From JAEYOM01 sp036260935 (GTDB lineage Bacteria; Bacillota; Clostridia; Acetivibrionales; DTU013): a stretch of 64,000 nucleotides of DNA. The stretch is from assembly GCA_036260935.1 (NCBI GenBank), contig DATALQ010000050.1, positions 55,797 to 119,796 of the forward strand. Reading direction: 5' to 3'. A model generated the notes under the pieces. It was not told the DNA's origin. It saw nothing but the letters and a program-made list of their open reading frames with translations, and did not search any database. Of the stretch, positions 8,553 through 17,389 are shown one piece after another. Numbering within the stretch: position 1 is the first letter of the stretch; every line of letters begins with the position of its first letter. The position numbers were made by a program, and so were the translations under genes.

Positions 8553-11210
8553 ATGAAAAACGACAGAGCTGCAGAAAACTACCCACTGAACTGCATCCTC
8601 GATGTAAGGAACGGCGGGCCTGCCTGTCCGCTCCGGAATGTGGAGATATCCGCAGTGCTGGACAGCTCCATGGCTGAAGTTACTCTGACACAAAACTATA
8701 TGAACACTTCAGATCATCCCATAGAGGCTCTCTATACGTTTCCGCTACCCCATGGCGCCCAGGTGACGGGCTTCAGCTGCAAAACAGGAACCGACGAGGT
8801 TAAAGGTGAATTCAGGGAAAAGGAAGAGGCCTTCAGAGAATATGACAAGGCTATACGAAAGGGAGACAGCGCCTTTCTGCTCGAAAGCCACAGACCGGAT
8901 ATTTTCCAGGTTTCGCTCGGTAACATTGCTGCCGGTGAAGCGGTTTCCATAGTCATATCTTATCTCGAAGACGTCAAAACAACCGACCGTGAGCTGCGCT
9001 GGTCCATCCCCACGGTGGTGGCGCCGCGGTATATCCCTGGGAATAAAACGGGACTTAAGACCGGCACCGGGACAGCGGACCCGACGGATTTGGTGCCCGA
9101 CGCCGATTACATTACGCCTCCCGTAGGAGATGCGCCTTATACACTTAAAATAAAAGCAGTCCTTAAAGGAATAAAAGGCTTGAAAAAGGTCTCTTCGCCC
9201 AGTCATCCCGTTGAAATAGGTTTCAGTGAGGGAGACGTGATGGTTTCGCTTTCCAGGGAAAATGAACCGTTGGACACTGATTTCGTTATTTTGGCACAAC
9301 TGGGTGAGGACAGTGGGGACAGTTTTATTACTGCATCGGGCTCCAAAGGAATATTCGGTTCGGTGAGCTTTTGCCCCGACCTTTCGGAGCACCTTGAAAG
9401 CTCCGGCCCATGTGAATACATATTCCTCATAGATGTCTCCGGTTCTATGGGCGGGGAAAAACTCGAGCAGGCCAAACGGGCTCTTTCGATATCTCTGAGG
9501 AACCTGTTCGAGGGTGACTATTTCAATATAATTGCATTCGAAAGCAAGTACAGCTGCTTTTCCGGGAAGTCACTGCCATATTCTCAAAATACGCTCGACG
9601 AGGCGGATAAATGGATATCGGCACTTACTGAATTGGGCGGCACTGAAATATACGAGCCTCTCAGATTCGTACTCGAGGCTTTACCAAGGCTTAAAGGGCT
9701 TGAGAAGATCGTTTTTCTGTTCACTGACGGCCAGGTCGGCAATGAAAAGCAGATAACAGACCTCGTGAGGAATAAGGGCGTAACGGTGCAGCTCTATCCC
9801 TTCGGCATAGATACCGCAGTCAATAAATATTTCATAGACAGCCTCGCTCAGGCCGGAAACGGAATACCCGAATACATATATCCGGGTGAAAGGATAGAAG
9901 ACAAGGTGATCCGTCAATTTTCGAGGGTGCATATGCCATACCTTTCCAATCTGTCTGTAACCGGGAGGGATGGCAGAGTTGTCGAGGCGGTGCCGGCTCT
10001 TCCGGCCAGGCTTTATGACTCGGAAACCCTGAGCTTCACTTTCCGTTCCGGCGAAGCGGGTATGCAGAACACTGTAAGGATCCACGGTAATATAGGGGAC
10101 AAACAGCTGGAATTTGAGCTTAAGGGCGAAAATACGGGCGATGAAAGACTGCTCGGTCTCAAGTGGGCCAAAGCCAGGATCACGGAACTCGAAAGGCAGG
10201 TTAACGGCAGTTACGAGAGAAGGAATGCACTTGTAAGGAGAGAGATAGCAGACCTGTCCATTGAGTATTCGGTACTTTCGACCCAGACATCGCTGGTAGC
10301 GGTATATAACAGAAAAATCAAGGCAGCAGGCATGCCCCAGACGATTGTGGTGCCGGTGGCCGGCCCCAGAGGCTGGACAATGCCGCTCGCACCGGATAAA
10401 GCATACTCTTCTGCACCTTTTTGCGTGACAGAAGCCTGCATGCGGTCATATCCGGACGAAAGCAAGGAAGTTGAAAGCATGTCGGAGGTGCTGGCTGAAT
10501 CCGACATGCTCATGATACCCTCCTTCCTCAGAAAGGGAAGTTCCAACTCCGGAAGATCAGGTAGGGGCGGACCATTTGGCAGCCGGTCGAATAAGCCGGC
10601 CTATGCAAGAATGGTGCAGGCTCCAGGCAGCCCGATGGAAGCGGGGGTATCGGAAAACAAAGCTGCAGATACCGCTTCAGACTTGCACGAAATGATCATT
10701 ACTGCTGCGCGGCTCCAAAATGCCGCAGGTTCTTTCGGCACCGGAAGAGATGCGACTTTACGGACTTCTTGCTTCATAGTGGGTATGCTTCTGCTGGATG
10801 AGGAATGGAAGCCCTACAGGCTGCAGCTTATAAAGGCGGGAGAAGCCCTTCTGAAAGTGCTGGTGGAAAAGGGAAACGGTATTCAGCAGGCCAATAAGGC
10901 TTCTTCAGCCCAACCTGCCGAAGCCTCTTCAAATCAATACAACGTATATGCATCGGAACTTGCAGCTGCGGCACTTGCCATGCTTACCGATTCCGGCCTG
11001 TTGAGGCGCAACACAAAAATAAGTTCATTGGAAGGGGTAATAAACGGATTGCCGGGTAGTGCATCAGATCTATTCAAAGCCGTACTTTCCGGCAGCACGG
11101 ATCAGATCCCTGATCCGGATGGAAGCATTCCTGCGGGAGTTACCGATAAAAAGATACGTGCCGCTCACTATCTGCAAGCCGTTATAAATACGAGGCAGGC
11201 ATTGGCATAG
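8553..11210 (+). CDS. VIT and VWA domain protein
   Basis: An 885-residue protein. Residues about 15-140 form a VIT domain (ISAVLDSSMAEVTLTQNYMN is typical of inter-alpha-trypsin-type modules). Residues about 288-460 are a von Willebrand A domain with the metal-site motif D294-x-S296-x-S298 and a later FTDG loop. The C-terminal 350 residues are mostly helical with a low-complexity Ser/Gly/Arg stretch. No signal peptide or membrane anchor is visible, so it is probably cytoplasmic. Bacterial VIT-VWA proteins are poorly understood; a scaffold or metal-dependent adhesion role is likely. It is the second gene of the MerR operon. Confidence 0.88.
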   Translation: MKNDRAAENYPLNCILDVRNGGPACPLRNVEISAVLDSSMAEVTLTQNYMNTSDHPIEALYTFPLPHGAQVTGFSCKTGTDEVKGEFREKEEAFREYDKAIRKGDSAFLLESHRPDIFQVSLGNIAAGEAVSIVISYLEDVKTTDRELRWSIPTVVAPRYIPGNKTGLKTGTGTADPTDLVPDADYITPPVGDAPYTLKIKAVLKGIKGLKKVSSPSHPVEIGFSEGDVMVSLSRENEPLDTDFVILAQLGEDSGDSFITASGSKGIFGSVSFCPDLSEHLESSGPCEYIFLIDVSGSMGGEKLEQAKRALSISLRNLFEGDYFNIIAFESKYSCFSGKSLPYSQNTLDEADKWISALTELGGTEIYEPLRFVLEALPRLKGLEKIVFLFTDGQVGNEKQITDLVRNKGVTVQLYPFGIDTAVNKYFIDSLAQAGNGIPEYIYPGERIEDKVIRQFSRVHMPYLSNLSVTGRDGRVVEAVPALPARLYDSETLSFTFRSGEAGMQNTVRIHGNIGDKQLEFELKGENTGDERLLGLKWAKARITELERQVNGSYERRNALVRREIADLSIEYSVLSTQTSLVAVYNRKIKAAGMPQTIVVPVAGPRGWTMPLAPDKAYSSAPFCVTEACMRSYPDESKEVESMSEVLAESDMLMIPSFLRKGSSNSGRSGRGGPFGSRSNKPAYARMVQAPGSPMEAGVSENKAADTASDLHEMIITAARLQNAAGSFGTGRDATLRTSCFIVGMLLLDEEWKPYRLQLIKAGEALLKVLVEKGNGIQQANKASSAQPAEASSNQYNVYASELAAAALAMLTDSGLLRRNTKISSLEGVINGLPGSASDLFKAVLSGSTDQIPDPDGSIPAGVTDKKIRAAHYLQAVINTRQALA

Positions 11211-11252
11211 CTGCTCTAAAATAGTGCGTTTCGAAGGCCGAATCATGAACAA

Positions 11253-11378
11253 AAGCACCACGCAGAAAAGCCGGGCCTTGAGCTGTCGGTAGTCGTGTGG
11301 AGGAGCAGTCACAGCAGCCAGCGAAGCTGCAGCTTTCTCAAGGATAAAAAGCCATGGATGGTTTTTTAAGTGAATATG
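11253..11378 (+). repeat. 126-bp direct repeat, copy 1
   Basis: Matches copy 2 at 11411-11536 at all but about 8 of 126 positions, with equal length. The unit starts AAGCACCAC, contains a small GCAGC/GCTGC hairpin, and ends in a terminator-like AAAAAGCCAT/ATGGTTTTTT hairpin. The 11211-11894 interval has no convincing gene; it holds these repeats, a diverged inverted copy and scrambled short motifs such as TAGCCAGC and CATAGCCCGGCTC. Confidence 0.85.
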
Positions 11379-11410
11379 GTCACGACCGGAAGAATAGCCA
11401 GGTCATTAGT

Positions 11411-11536
11411 AAGCACCACTAAGAAAAGCCGGGCCATGAGCTGTCGGTAGTCGTGCGGAGGAGCAGTCACAGCAGCCAGCGAAGCTGCAGTTTTTTCAAG
11501 GATAAAAAGCCATGGATGGCTTTTTAAGCGAATATG
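11411..11536 (+). repeat. 126-bp direct repeat, copy 2
   Basis: Same unit as 11253-11378, 158 bp downstream. The terminator-like hairpin near its 3' end is perfect in this copy (AAAAAGCCAT then ATGGCTTTTT). Its AAGCCGGGCC...GAGCTGTC start also recurs inverted about 190 bases on, so this copy and the next form an inverted pair. Confidence 0.85.
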
Positions 11537-11539
11537 AGA

Positions 11540-11633
11540 CACGATGTCGAATATGAGCGGCCTTGAAAAAGCAAAGTGAGATGATGCTGCTGTCTGCGAC
11601 GGAACCCGACGGATGACAGCTCATGGCCCGGCT
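11540..11633 (-). repeat. Diverged inverted copy of the 126-bp repeat
   Basis: Read on the minus strand it begins with the same 20 bases as copy 2 (AAGCCGGGCC continuing to GAGCTGTC) and keeps the block order, including CAGCAGC and TTTTTCAAGG, but the middle is diverged and the terminator-like hairpin is lost. The 20-base match acts as a terminal inverted repeat of a segment of about 210 bp with copy 2. Confidence 0.6.
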
Positions 11634-11821
11634 TAAGCTAAGGCTAGGCACTTATGGCTGATATAAATACTTATTGCCCATAGCCCTGCTCGTAGCCAGC
11701 CGGTATGAGCAGTATATCGCTCATAGCCCGGCTCATAGCCAGCTGGACAAGCAATGCCTCGGGAAGTTGGTATAATACTATTTATAGAAAATTTTTCTGC
11801 AAGCAAAATGTCAAAAATTTC

Positions 11822-11850
11822 TTGACTATTGAGGATTTATGTTTTACCAT
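11822..11850 (+). promoter_or_regulatory. Possible promoter of the small peptide gene
   Basis: TTGACT (11822-11827), a 17-base spacer and TACCAT (11845-11850) lie about 45 bases before the peptide start. The -10 box is weak. It fits because the peptide is followed by its own terminators and so looks monocistronic. Confidence 0.45.
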
Positions 11851-11894
11851 AGTTGTGTGAGTTTTCACAAATCTTAAAAAAGGAGGGCAGGAAC

Positions 11895-12101
11895 ATGTTA
11901 CGTAATGCAAGCATTAGCAGTATCGTATCGACAGTTAAAGCAAGTAGTACAGGCGTAGTATGCGCATTTGGCTTTAGATCTGCTGCAGGTGTATTCGGCA
12001 CTGCCATCGCGTTTGGCGGTAACAACAGATTCGATATTGATAAACTCGTAACATTGGATAACCCTGCCTACTCACTGGTATCATCTGAAAGATTCCGTTG
12101 A
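11895..12101 (+). CDS. Small Gly/Ala/Ser-rich peptide, 68 aa
   Basis: ATG at 11895 follows a strong GGAGG eight bases upstream; the peptide has 68 residues. The first 18 are polar and Ser-rich (MLRNASISSIVSTVKASS), the middle (about 19-42) is a hydrophobic Gly/Ala/Val/Phe stretch with one Cys (GVVCAFGFRSAAGVFGTAIA), and the tail is charged (NNRFDIDKL...SSERFR). I do not recognise the family. Size, composition, own promoter, own terminators and a heterodimeric ABC exporter 180 bases downstream would fit an exported peptide or bacteriocin-like precursor, but there is no double-glycine leader and no modification enzyme nearby. Confidence 0.6.
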   Translation: MLRNASISSIVSTVKASSTGVVCAFGFRSAAGVFGTAIAFGGNNRFDIDKLVTLDNPAYSLVSSERFR

Positions 12102-12114
12102 TCACCAAAAGAGC

Positions 12115-12182
12115 AGGCCGCGGTTATCACCGCGGCCTTAATTTTTTGTAAGGGCGCGGCACAAATACCGCGGCCTCTTTTT
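12115..12182 (+). terminator. Two consecutive terminators after the peptide gene
   Basis: First stem AGGCCGCGGT/ACCGCGGCCT (12115-12138) with a TATC loop and a T-rich tail. A second, shorter CGCGG/CCGCG hairpin (12155-12172) is followed by seven T. Together they should isolate the peptide transcript from the exporter genes. Confidence 0.8.
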
Positions 12183-12280
12183 TACTTCTGTCGCCTTCAA
12201 CGGGTACCGATGGGTCAGGCAAGGAGGTTCAAACTAAAGAAAGCTCGGTTATAGGGGTATATGAGCTAGGAGGGATTTAT

Positions 12281-14017
12281 TTGAAAAGGCTTTTAAAATT
12301 GATGAAAAAGCAGTGGTGGTCGTACTCGATTGGAATAGCGGCGCTGCTGACGGCTATTGCGCTTGATATGTACAATCCGTATATCGTCGGAAATATCATA
12401 GACAAAGTCGTTATGAACGGGGAAATGGACTACCTGAGAACGGCTTTGCCTGCGCTTGCTGCTATTATGATCGCTCGTGCGATATTGGGTTATACCAAGG
12501 AAATAGGTTTTGACATTTCCAGCTCGAAGGTCATACTTAATCTGAGGAAGAATCTGTTTGACCACATACAGAAGCTATCTTTCTCGTTCTTTGATGAAAA
12601 CAATACGGGCGAATTGATGTCCCGCATCAAGGAAGACACAGAAAACATAATGAATGCGATCTGCTTCGGCTTTATGCTGTTCATGGAACAGAGCGTTTAT
12701 TTTGTAGTTGCTTCGGTAGTTCTGTTCAGCATAAACTGGAAGCTCGCTCTGATAAGCCTTATCACAATGCCGGTGATAGAATTCGTAGTATTCAAGCTTG
12801 AAAGATCTGTCGGCGCTACTTACGAGAAAATAAGCGACCAAAGAGCCGTGTTGAATACGACCGCCCAGCAGAACATCGCCGGAGTCAGGGTAGTAAAGGC
12901 CTTTGGACGTGAGAAGCATGAGATACAGAAATTCCTTCACCAGAACGAGGAGAATTACAAGATCAATTATGAACAGGCAAGAGCTTTTGCAAGGTTCTTT
13001 CCGCCGATAGAGTTTCTTTCAAATCTGGTCTTTGTCCTCGTTATTACAGTTGGCGGTTATTTTGTTATCGGGAAGGAAATTACTCTCGGTACACTCGTTG
13101 CCTTCAGCAACTATATATTCATGCTGATATGGCCCATGAGGATGATGGGCTGGCTTACAAGCGTGCTGGCACAGTGCCTTGCTTCCGTTAAAAAAATAAA
13201 CAAGCTCTTCGATGAGGAACCGACCATTAAAAACTGCGATGCACCGAAGACTCCTGATGAACTGCATGGAAGCATAGAATTATGGAATGTCTGCTTCGAT
13301 TTTGCCGGCACTCCGGTATTGAAGGATATCAACATCAAGGCGGAACCCGGCAGCACGATCGCGATAATGGGTATCACCGGAGCGGGAAAGAGCTCGCTCG
13401 TGAACCTGATAGGCAGGTATTACGACTGCACGTCCGGGCAGGTTTTGTTTGACGGGATCGATGTCAGGGAAATGGACCTTTCCGTCCTCAGAAGCAACGT
13501 ATCTGCGGTAATGCAGGAGACGTTCCTTTTCTCGGACACGATAGAGGAAAACATCCGGTTCGGCGCGGGCAATATCTCCGATGAAGTTTTCTACTCGGCC
13601 TGCAGGGACGCAATGGTGGATGAATTCGTATCACAGATGCCCGAGGGTTACAAGACGGTAATAGGCGAGCGCGGCATAGGGCTCTCCGGAGGGCAGAAGC
13701 AGAGAATATCCATTGCCAGGGCGCTTGTGAGGGATGCAAAGGTACTGATAATGGACGATTCCACGTCGGCTCTCGACATGGAAACCGAATATGCGATCCA
13801 AAAGGCGATGGAACGCCGGAAGGGGATCACCCGGTTTATCATAGCCCACCGTATCTCGGCAGTGAAGAACGCGGACGAGATACTGTACTTTGAAAACGGA
13901 AGAATCGTAGAACGCGGTAATCACCAGGAATTGATGGATCTGCGCGGACGTTATTACGACACATACTGTGAACAGTACCGTGATTACGTGGATGCGCTCG
14001 AAAAAGAGGTGGTATAA
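12281..14017 (+). CDS. ABC exporter, subunit with degenerate ATP site
   Basis: A 578-residue half-transporter: six-helix exporter domain (about 1-320) then an ATPase domain. Walker A GITGAGKS starts at residue 364, the signature is LSGGQ, and Walker B ends D492-D493: the catalytic Glu is replaced by Asp. This is the non-hydrolysing half of heterodimeric exporters such as TM287/288, LmrCD and YheHI. TTG start at 12281 after AGGAGGG. The stop shares one base with the start of the partner gene (TAATG). It is probably a multidrug, lipid or peptide exporter. Confidence 0.9.
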   Translation: MKRLLKLMKKQWWSYSIGIAALLTAIALDMYNPYIVGNIIDKVVMNGEMDYLRTALPALAAIMIARAILGYTKEIGFDISSSKVILNLRKNLFDHIQKLSFSFFDENNTGELMSRIKEDTENIMNAICFGFMLFMEQSVYFVVASVVLFSINWKLALISLITMPVIEFVVFKLERSVGATYEKISDQRAVLNTTAQQNIAGVRVVKAFGREKHEIQKFLHQNEENYKINYEQARAFARFFPPIEFLSNLVFVLVITVGGYFVIGKEITLGTLVAFSNYIFMLIWPMRMMGWLTSVLAQCLASVKKINKLFDEEPTIKNCDAPKTPDELHGSIELWNVCFDFAGTPVLKDINIKAEPGSTIAIMGITGAGKSSLVNLIGRYYDCTSGQVLFDGIDVREMDLSVLRSNVSAVMQETFLFSDTIEENIRFGAGNISDEVFYSACRDAMVDEFVSQMPEGYKTVIGERGIGLSGGQKQRISIARALVRDAKVLIMDDSTSALDMETEYAIQKAMERRKGITRFIIAHRISAVKNADEILYFENGRIVERGNHQELMDLRGRYYDTYCEQYRDYVDALEKEVV

Positions 14018-15819
14018 TGCCAATTAATAATTTCAGGGAAGACGAGGATCTCAAGGAGAGCCTCAACCTAACATTGATAAAAAGGCTTTTATCCTATTTG
14101 AAACCATACGGAGGACCGGTCGTAAAGACTTTGCTGCTCATGGCCGTGGCTATAGCCGTAGAACTTGCCAATCCTTACCTTTTAAAGATCGGTATAGACA
14201 AGTTCATTAAGGTAGGCGATTCGAGGAGCTTGCTCCTACTGGGCTGTGTGATGATATTTATGAACGCTGTCGCTATGCTCTGCTCACGTTTCAGGATCAC
14301 GATAATGGGAAAGGTTTCGAACAGAATATTGCTGACGATTCGCCAGCAGTTGTATACGCACATACAGAAGCTGTCGTTCTCCTTCTTCGATAACCGGCCT
14401 GCGGGCAAGATCCTGGCGAGGATTATCGGCGATGTAAACTCGCTGAACGATCTGTTTACGAACAGCGTAACAAGCCTTGTACCGGAGCTTGTAAAGATTA
14501 CACTGGTTGCAATCATCATGCTTACGATGAATTTCAGGCTGGGATTGGTTGCATTGGCTGCGCTGCCTTTCCTGATCATCGTGATGTTCTTCATATCGTC
14601 GGTATCGAGGAAGCGCTGGCAGATTCACAGGAAAAAGAATTCGAACATGAACGCTTTCACGCATGAGGATTTTTCCGGTATTCGCGTTGTACAAAGCTTC
14701 GCTGCAGAGAAAGAAACCTCGGGCACTTTCCTCAAGCTGCTGAACGAATGGCGCAGAGCTTTTGTCAGGGCGGTCATGATGAACGATATGTTCTGGCCTA
14801 CAGTGGATTTGTCCTGGGGCCTGGGAACGATACTCGTATTCTGGACCGGAGCTTCACTTATACAGACCGGCTCGATAACCCCGGGCCTGCTCGTAGCTTT
14901 TTCAGGCTATGTTTCGATGTTCTGGCAGCCGATAATGAACATCAGCAACTTCTACAACCAGCTGGTCACCAATATGTCGGGGGCGGAACGTATCTTCGAG
15001 ATACTCGATATCGAACCCGATATAAAGGACAGGGCGGAAGCCAGGACGATGCCCAAAATCAAGGGCGACGTTTCCTTCCGCAACGTAACCTTCGGATATG
15101 ACGAAGGCCAGAAGGTCCTGAACAACGTGAGCTTCGATGTAAAAGCAGGCCAGACGATAGCCCTTGTCGGTTCGACCGGAGCAGGCAAGACCACTATCGT
15201 AAACCTGATCAGCCGGTTCTATGAAGTCACTTTGGGCAATGTACTGATTGATGGCACAAATGTCGGCAATGTGACCCTTGAGAGCCTCAGAGGGCAGGTG
15301 GGGCTTATGCCGCAGGACACCTTCCTGTTCTCGACGACCATAAAGGAAAACATCCGTTACGGCAAGCTCGACGCTACAGATGAAGAGATCATTGCTGCCG
15401 CAAAAGCAGTATCGGCACATGATTTCATAATGAAGTTCGAAAAGGGCTACGACACCGATGTAAATGAACGCGGAACCAGGCTGTCGGCAGGGCAGAGGCA
15501 ATTGATCGCCTTCGCCAGGACGCTTCTGGCAAACCCGCGCATACTGATACTGGACGAGGCGACGGCAAGTATCGACACCCATACCGAGAAACTTGTCCAG
15601 CAGGGTATCAGGAAGCTGCTTGCGGGCAGGACGTCGTTTGTTATAGCTCACAGGCTCTCTACCATACGGAACGCCGACAGGATAATGGTGGTAGAGGATG
15701 GCGACATTGTAGAGTCCGGCACGCATGAGGAGCTCATCAGGCTGCAGGGCCAGTATTACAACCTCTACACTTCGCAGTTCAAGTTCCTGAACGGCGAAGA
15801 AGAGGAAGAAGCGGGATGA
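14017..15819 (+). CDS. ABC exporter, subunit with canonical ATP site
   Basis: A 600-residue half-transporter paired with the gene upstream. It has a six-helix exporter domain (about 1-340), Walker A GSTGAGKT from residue 385, a LSAGQ signature and Walker B LILDEA with the catalytic Glu514. The composite dimer therefore has one active and one degenerate site. Acidic tail (NGEEEEEAG). Translationally coupled to the first subunit. Two terminators follow within 120 bases, closing a two-gene operon. The substrate is not deducible; the 68-residue peptide upstream is one candidate. Confidence 0.9.
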   Translation: MPINNFREDEDLKESLNLTLIKRLLSYLKPYGGPVVKTLLLMAVAIAVELANPYLLKIGIDKFIKVGDSRSLLLLGCVMIFMNAVAMLCSRFRITIMGKVSNRILLTIRQQLYTHIQKLSFSFFDNRPAGKILARIIGDVNSLNDLFTNSVTSLVPELVKITLVAIIMLTMNFRLGLVALAALPFLIIVMFFISSVSRKRWQIHRKKNSNMNAFTHEDFSGIRVVQSFAAEKETSGTFLKLLNEWRRAFVRAVMMNDMFWPTVDLSWGLGTILVFWTGASLIQTGSITPGLLVAFSGYVSMFWQPIMNISNFYNQLVTNMSGAERIFEILDIEPDIKDRAEARTMPKIKGDVSFRNVTFGYDEGQKVLNNVSFDVKAGQTIALVGSTGAGKTTIVNLISRFYEVTLGNVLIDGTNVGNVTLESLRGQVGLMPQDTFLFSTTIKENIRYGKLDATDEEIIAAAKAVSAHDFIMKFEKGYDTDVNERGTRLSAGQRQLIAFARTLLANPRILILDEATASIDTHTEKLVQQGIRKLLAGRTSFVIAHRLSTIRNADRIMVVEDGDIVESGTHEELIRLQGQYYNLYTSQFKFLNGEEEEEAG

Positions 15820-15860
15820 CAGTCGTATAGTTAACAAGCAGCATTCGAAAATGAACTAAA

Positions 15861-15940
15861 AGGGGCTGCCTCAAATTTGAGACAGCCCCTCCTTATATCG
15901 TGACCACTGTTCAAACTGAGCGGTGGTCATTTTTTCTTTT
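15861..15940 (+). terminator. Tandem terminators after the ABC exporter operon
   Basis: First hairpin AGGGGCTG...CAGCCCCT (15861-15890). Second hairpin TGACCAC...GTGGTCA (15901-15929) followed by TTTTTTCTTTT, a classic rho-independent terminator. Confidence 0.85.
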
Positions 15941-16222
15941 CATATAGCGTGCGTAGTGCTCTCCATAAGCCTGGTTGTATGCAAGCCAGGCTGCGGTAAA
16001 GGCGGTTGGCTGAATTTGAAAGTTATGCAATTATAAATGCTATAGGTTGAACATGGAATTTTTGATAACTATTGCAAGGTGGTTATTTGTTTGATATATA
16101 TGTATGTATAGGAAGTAATTACAAGAATAGTCTCGAAAAATAACTGTAATTAACCTCAGAACATAGATCTCGAAAGCGTTGAAGTATTCGAGAGGATTAT
16201 TCAAGTAAATGGGGGTATCGGT
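15941..16222. other. Intergenic stretch before the giant-protein cassette
   Basis: Together with the terminators this makes about 400 bases without an obvious gene. From 16154 to 16222 the frame of the next gene is open after a TAA at 16151-16153 and reads like coding sequence (LESVEVFERIIQVNGG) without any standard start codon. Either the start is non-standard or the gene has lost its original 5' end. No clear promoter was found. Confidence 0.4.
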
Positions 16223-17389
16223 GTGAGCGCAGATAATATCAGCCTGGCAATGATTTCTCATGGAACTGATGGCTCGGATGGTTTGGAGCGGGGAATACAT
16301 CTTAGAGTTGGTGTTGATAGAAGAAAAGGAATCCCTGCTTCCGGTTTCAGAATTTATAGAAGGTATTCCTATGGTAACGATAAAGGAGAGGCAGTGATAA
16401 ATTTTGCTTCTTCAAGCCCATCGGTAGCTTTGCCATGTGGGGTGAAATTTTCTGTAGGGTCGGAAAGCTATTCTGCAACTTTGTCCTCTGAATCCATAAA
16501 ATCAATAAACACCCTTATGATTACAATTGATGGTATTCAAAAGCAATATGTAAAGCTTGAAGGAAAATATAGAATCAAATTTTCCACTCCGGTAAACAAG
16601 CTCAAACTGGATTGCTTTTTCAATGATGGCGGGGATGCAGAGATATCTGTATTATATAATGGAAAAATTGTAGAAGAGCAGCAATATAAAGATTTAAACC
16701 ACCAGGTTTATTTAACACTGAAGGCTAATAAGGCCGACGAGCTATTTATTAATGGAATACAGCGGTTTTATCTTGGCGAAATAGGTTTTTATACTTTGGA
16801 AGATGATAAAAAAGGCTGGACAGGCCCTATCAATGATAAGTATGGATTGGGCCTGCCTTTAAATACTACGCCGGAAGCCTTGTTTGAAATTGCAAAAAAA
16901 TCCGGAGAACTTCCTGCAGGTATAGCTCCAACACTTAGGGAATTTCTTAGGTTCATTGCCGGAAAGGATCCTGACTGGCTGCTTTCTCTATTAAGGCTTC
17001 CTAAGAAACAGAGGGCCGGCTTTGATGAAAAAGAATTTAAAGAACTAAAGGAATTAATGACAGATGTTATGAGCGATAAACAAGGCCTTCCGGCTGATGA
17101 TTTCAAATATAAGGACTGTGAAGACAATGTTGATGGAAGCGGAATAAGTTCAAGCATGAGTATCAGCCCGTTGAGCATATTATTGATGTCGTCCCTTGAC
17201 CCTTACATAGCCAGAGTCCTTGGCTTCTACTGGAATGATGCAACAGCCCTGCCGGGCAAATTTTATGACTATAAGGTTGAAGCCGATTATCCGGACGGGA
17301 TGCTGTTTAATCTGGGGAAATATACTGATTTCTCCGGATTTGATGGAGCTGATAGCTCTATATTCAACATTGGCGATTACATTTTTTGA
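16223..17389 (+). CDS. Giant cassette protein 1, 5' portion (388 aa, ends at a frameshift)
   Basis: GTG start at 16223, seven bases after GGGGG; 388 residues up to a TGA at 17387-17389. No signal peptide. GIHLRVGVDRRKGIPASGF followed by an RIYRRYS strand suggests beta-rich modules that recur in large extracellular or injected proteins, but I recognise no named domain. The last 60 residues still look natural (NDATALPGKFYDYKVEADY), and the +1 frame continues directly with equally natural sequence. The stop therefore looks like a frameshift in a T6 run (17382-17387), not a real end. Crossing it joins this part to the next entry in a protein of about 1414 residues. Confidence 0.7.
   Translation: MSADNISLAMISHGTDGSDGLERGIHLRVGVDRRKGIPASGFRIYRRYSYGNDKGEAVINFASSSPSVALPCGVKFSVGSESYSATLSSESIKSINTLMITIDGIQKQYVKLEGKYRIKFSTPVNKLKLDCFFNDGGDAEISVLYNGKIVEEQQYKDLNHQVYLTLKANKADELFINGIQRFYLGEIGFYTLEDDKKGWTGPINDKYGLGLPLNTTPEALFEIAKKSGELPAGIAPTLREFLRFIAGKDPDWLLSLLRLPKKQRAGFDEKEFKELKELMTDVMSDKQGLPADDFKYKDCEDNVDGSGISSSMSISPLSILLMSSLDPYIARVLGFYWNDATALPGKFYDYKVEADYPDGMLFNLGKYTDFSGFDGADSSIFNIGDYIF

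Noticed and set aside
14902..15837. Long minus-strand frame opposite the second ABC exporter gene
   Set aside because: It mirrors a strongly conserved coding gene and has no ribosome site or recognisable motif.
17220..17387. Separate 5' start of the second giant open frame at 17220
   Set aside because: In this overlap the other frame gives the natural-looking protein; the +1 frame before 17388 has no family-like sequence and no ribosome site.
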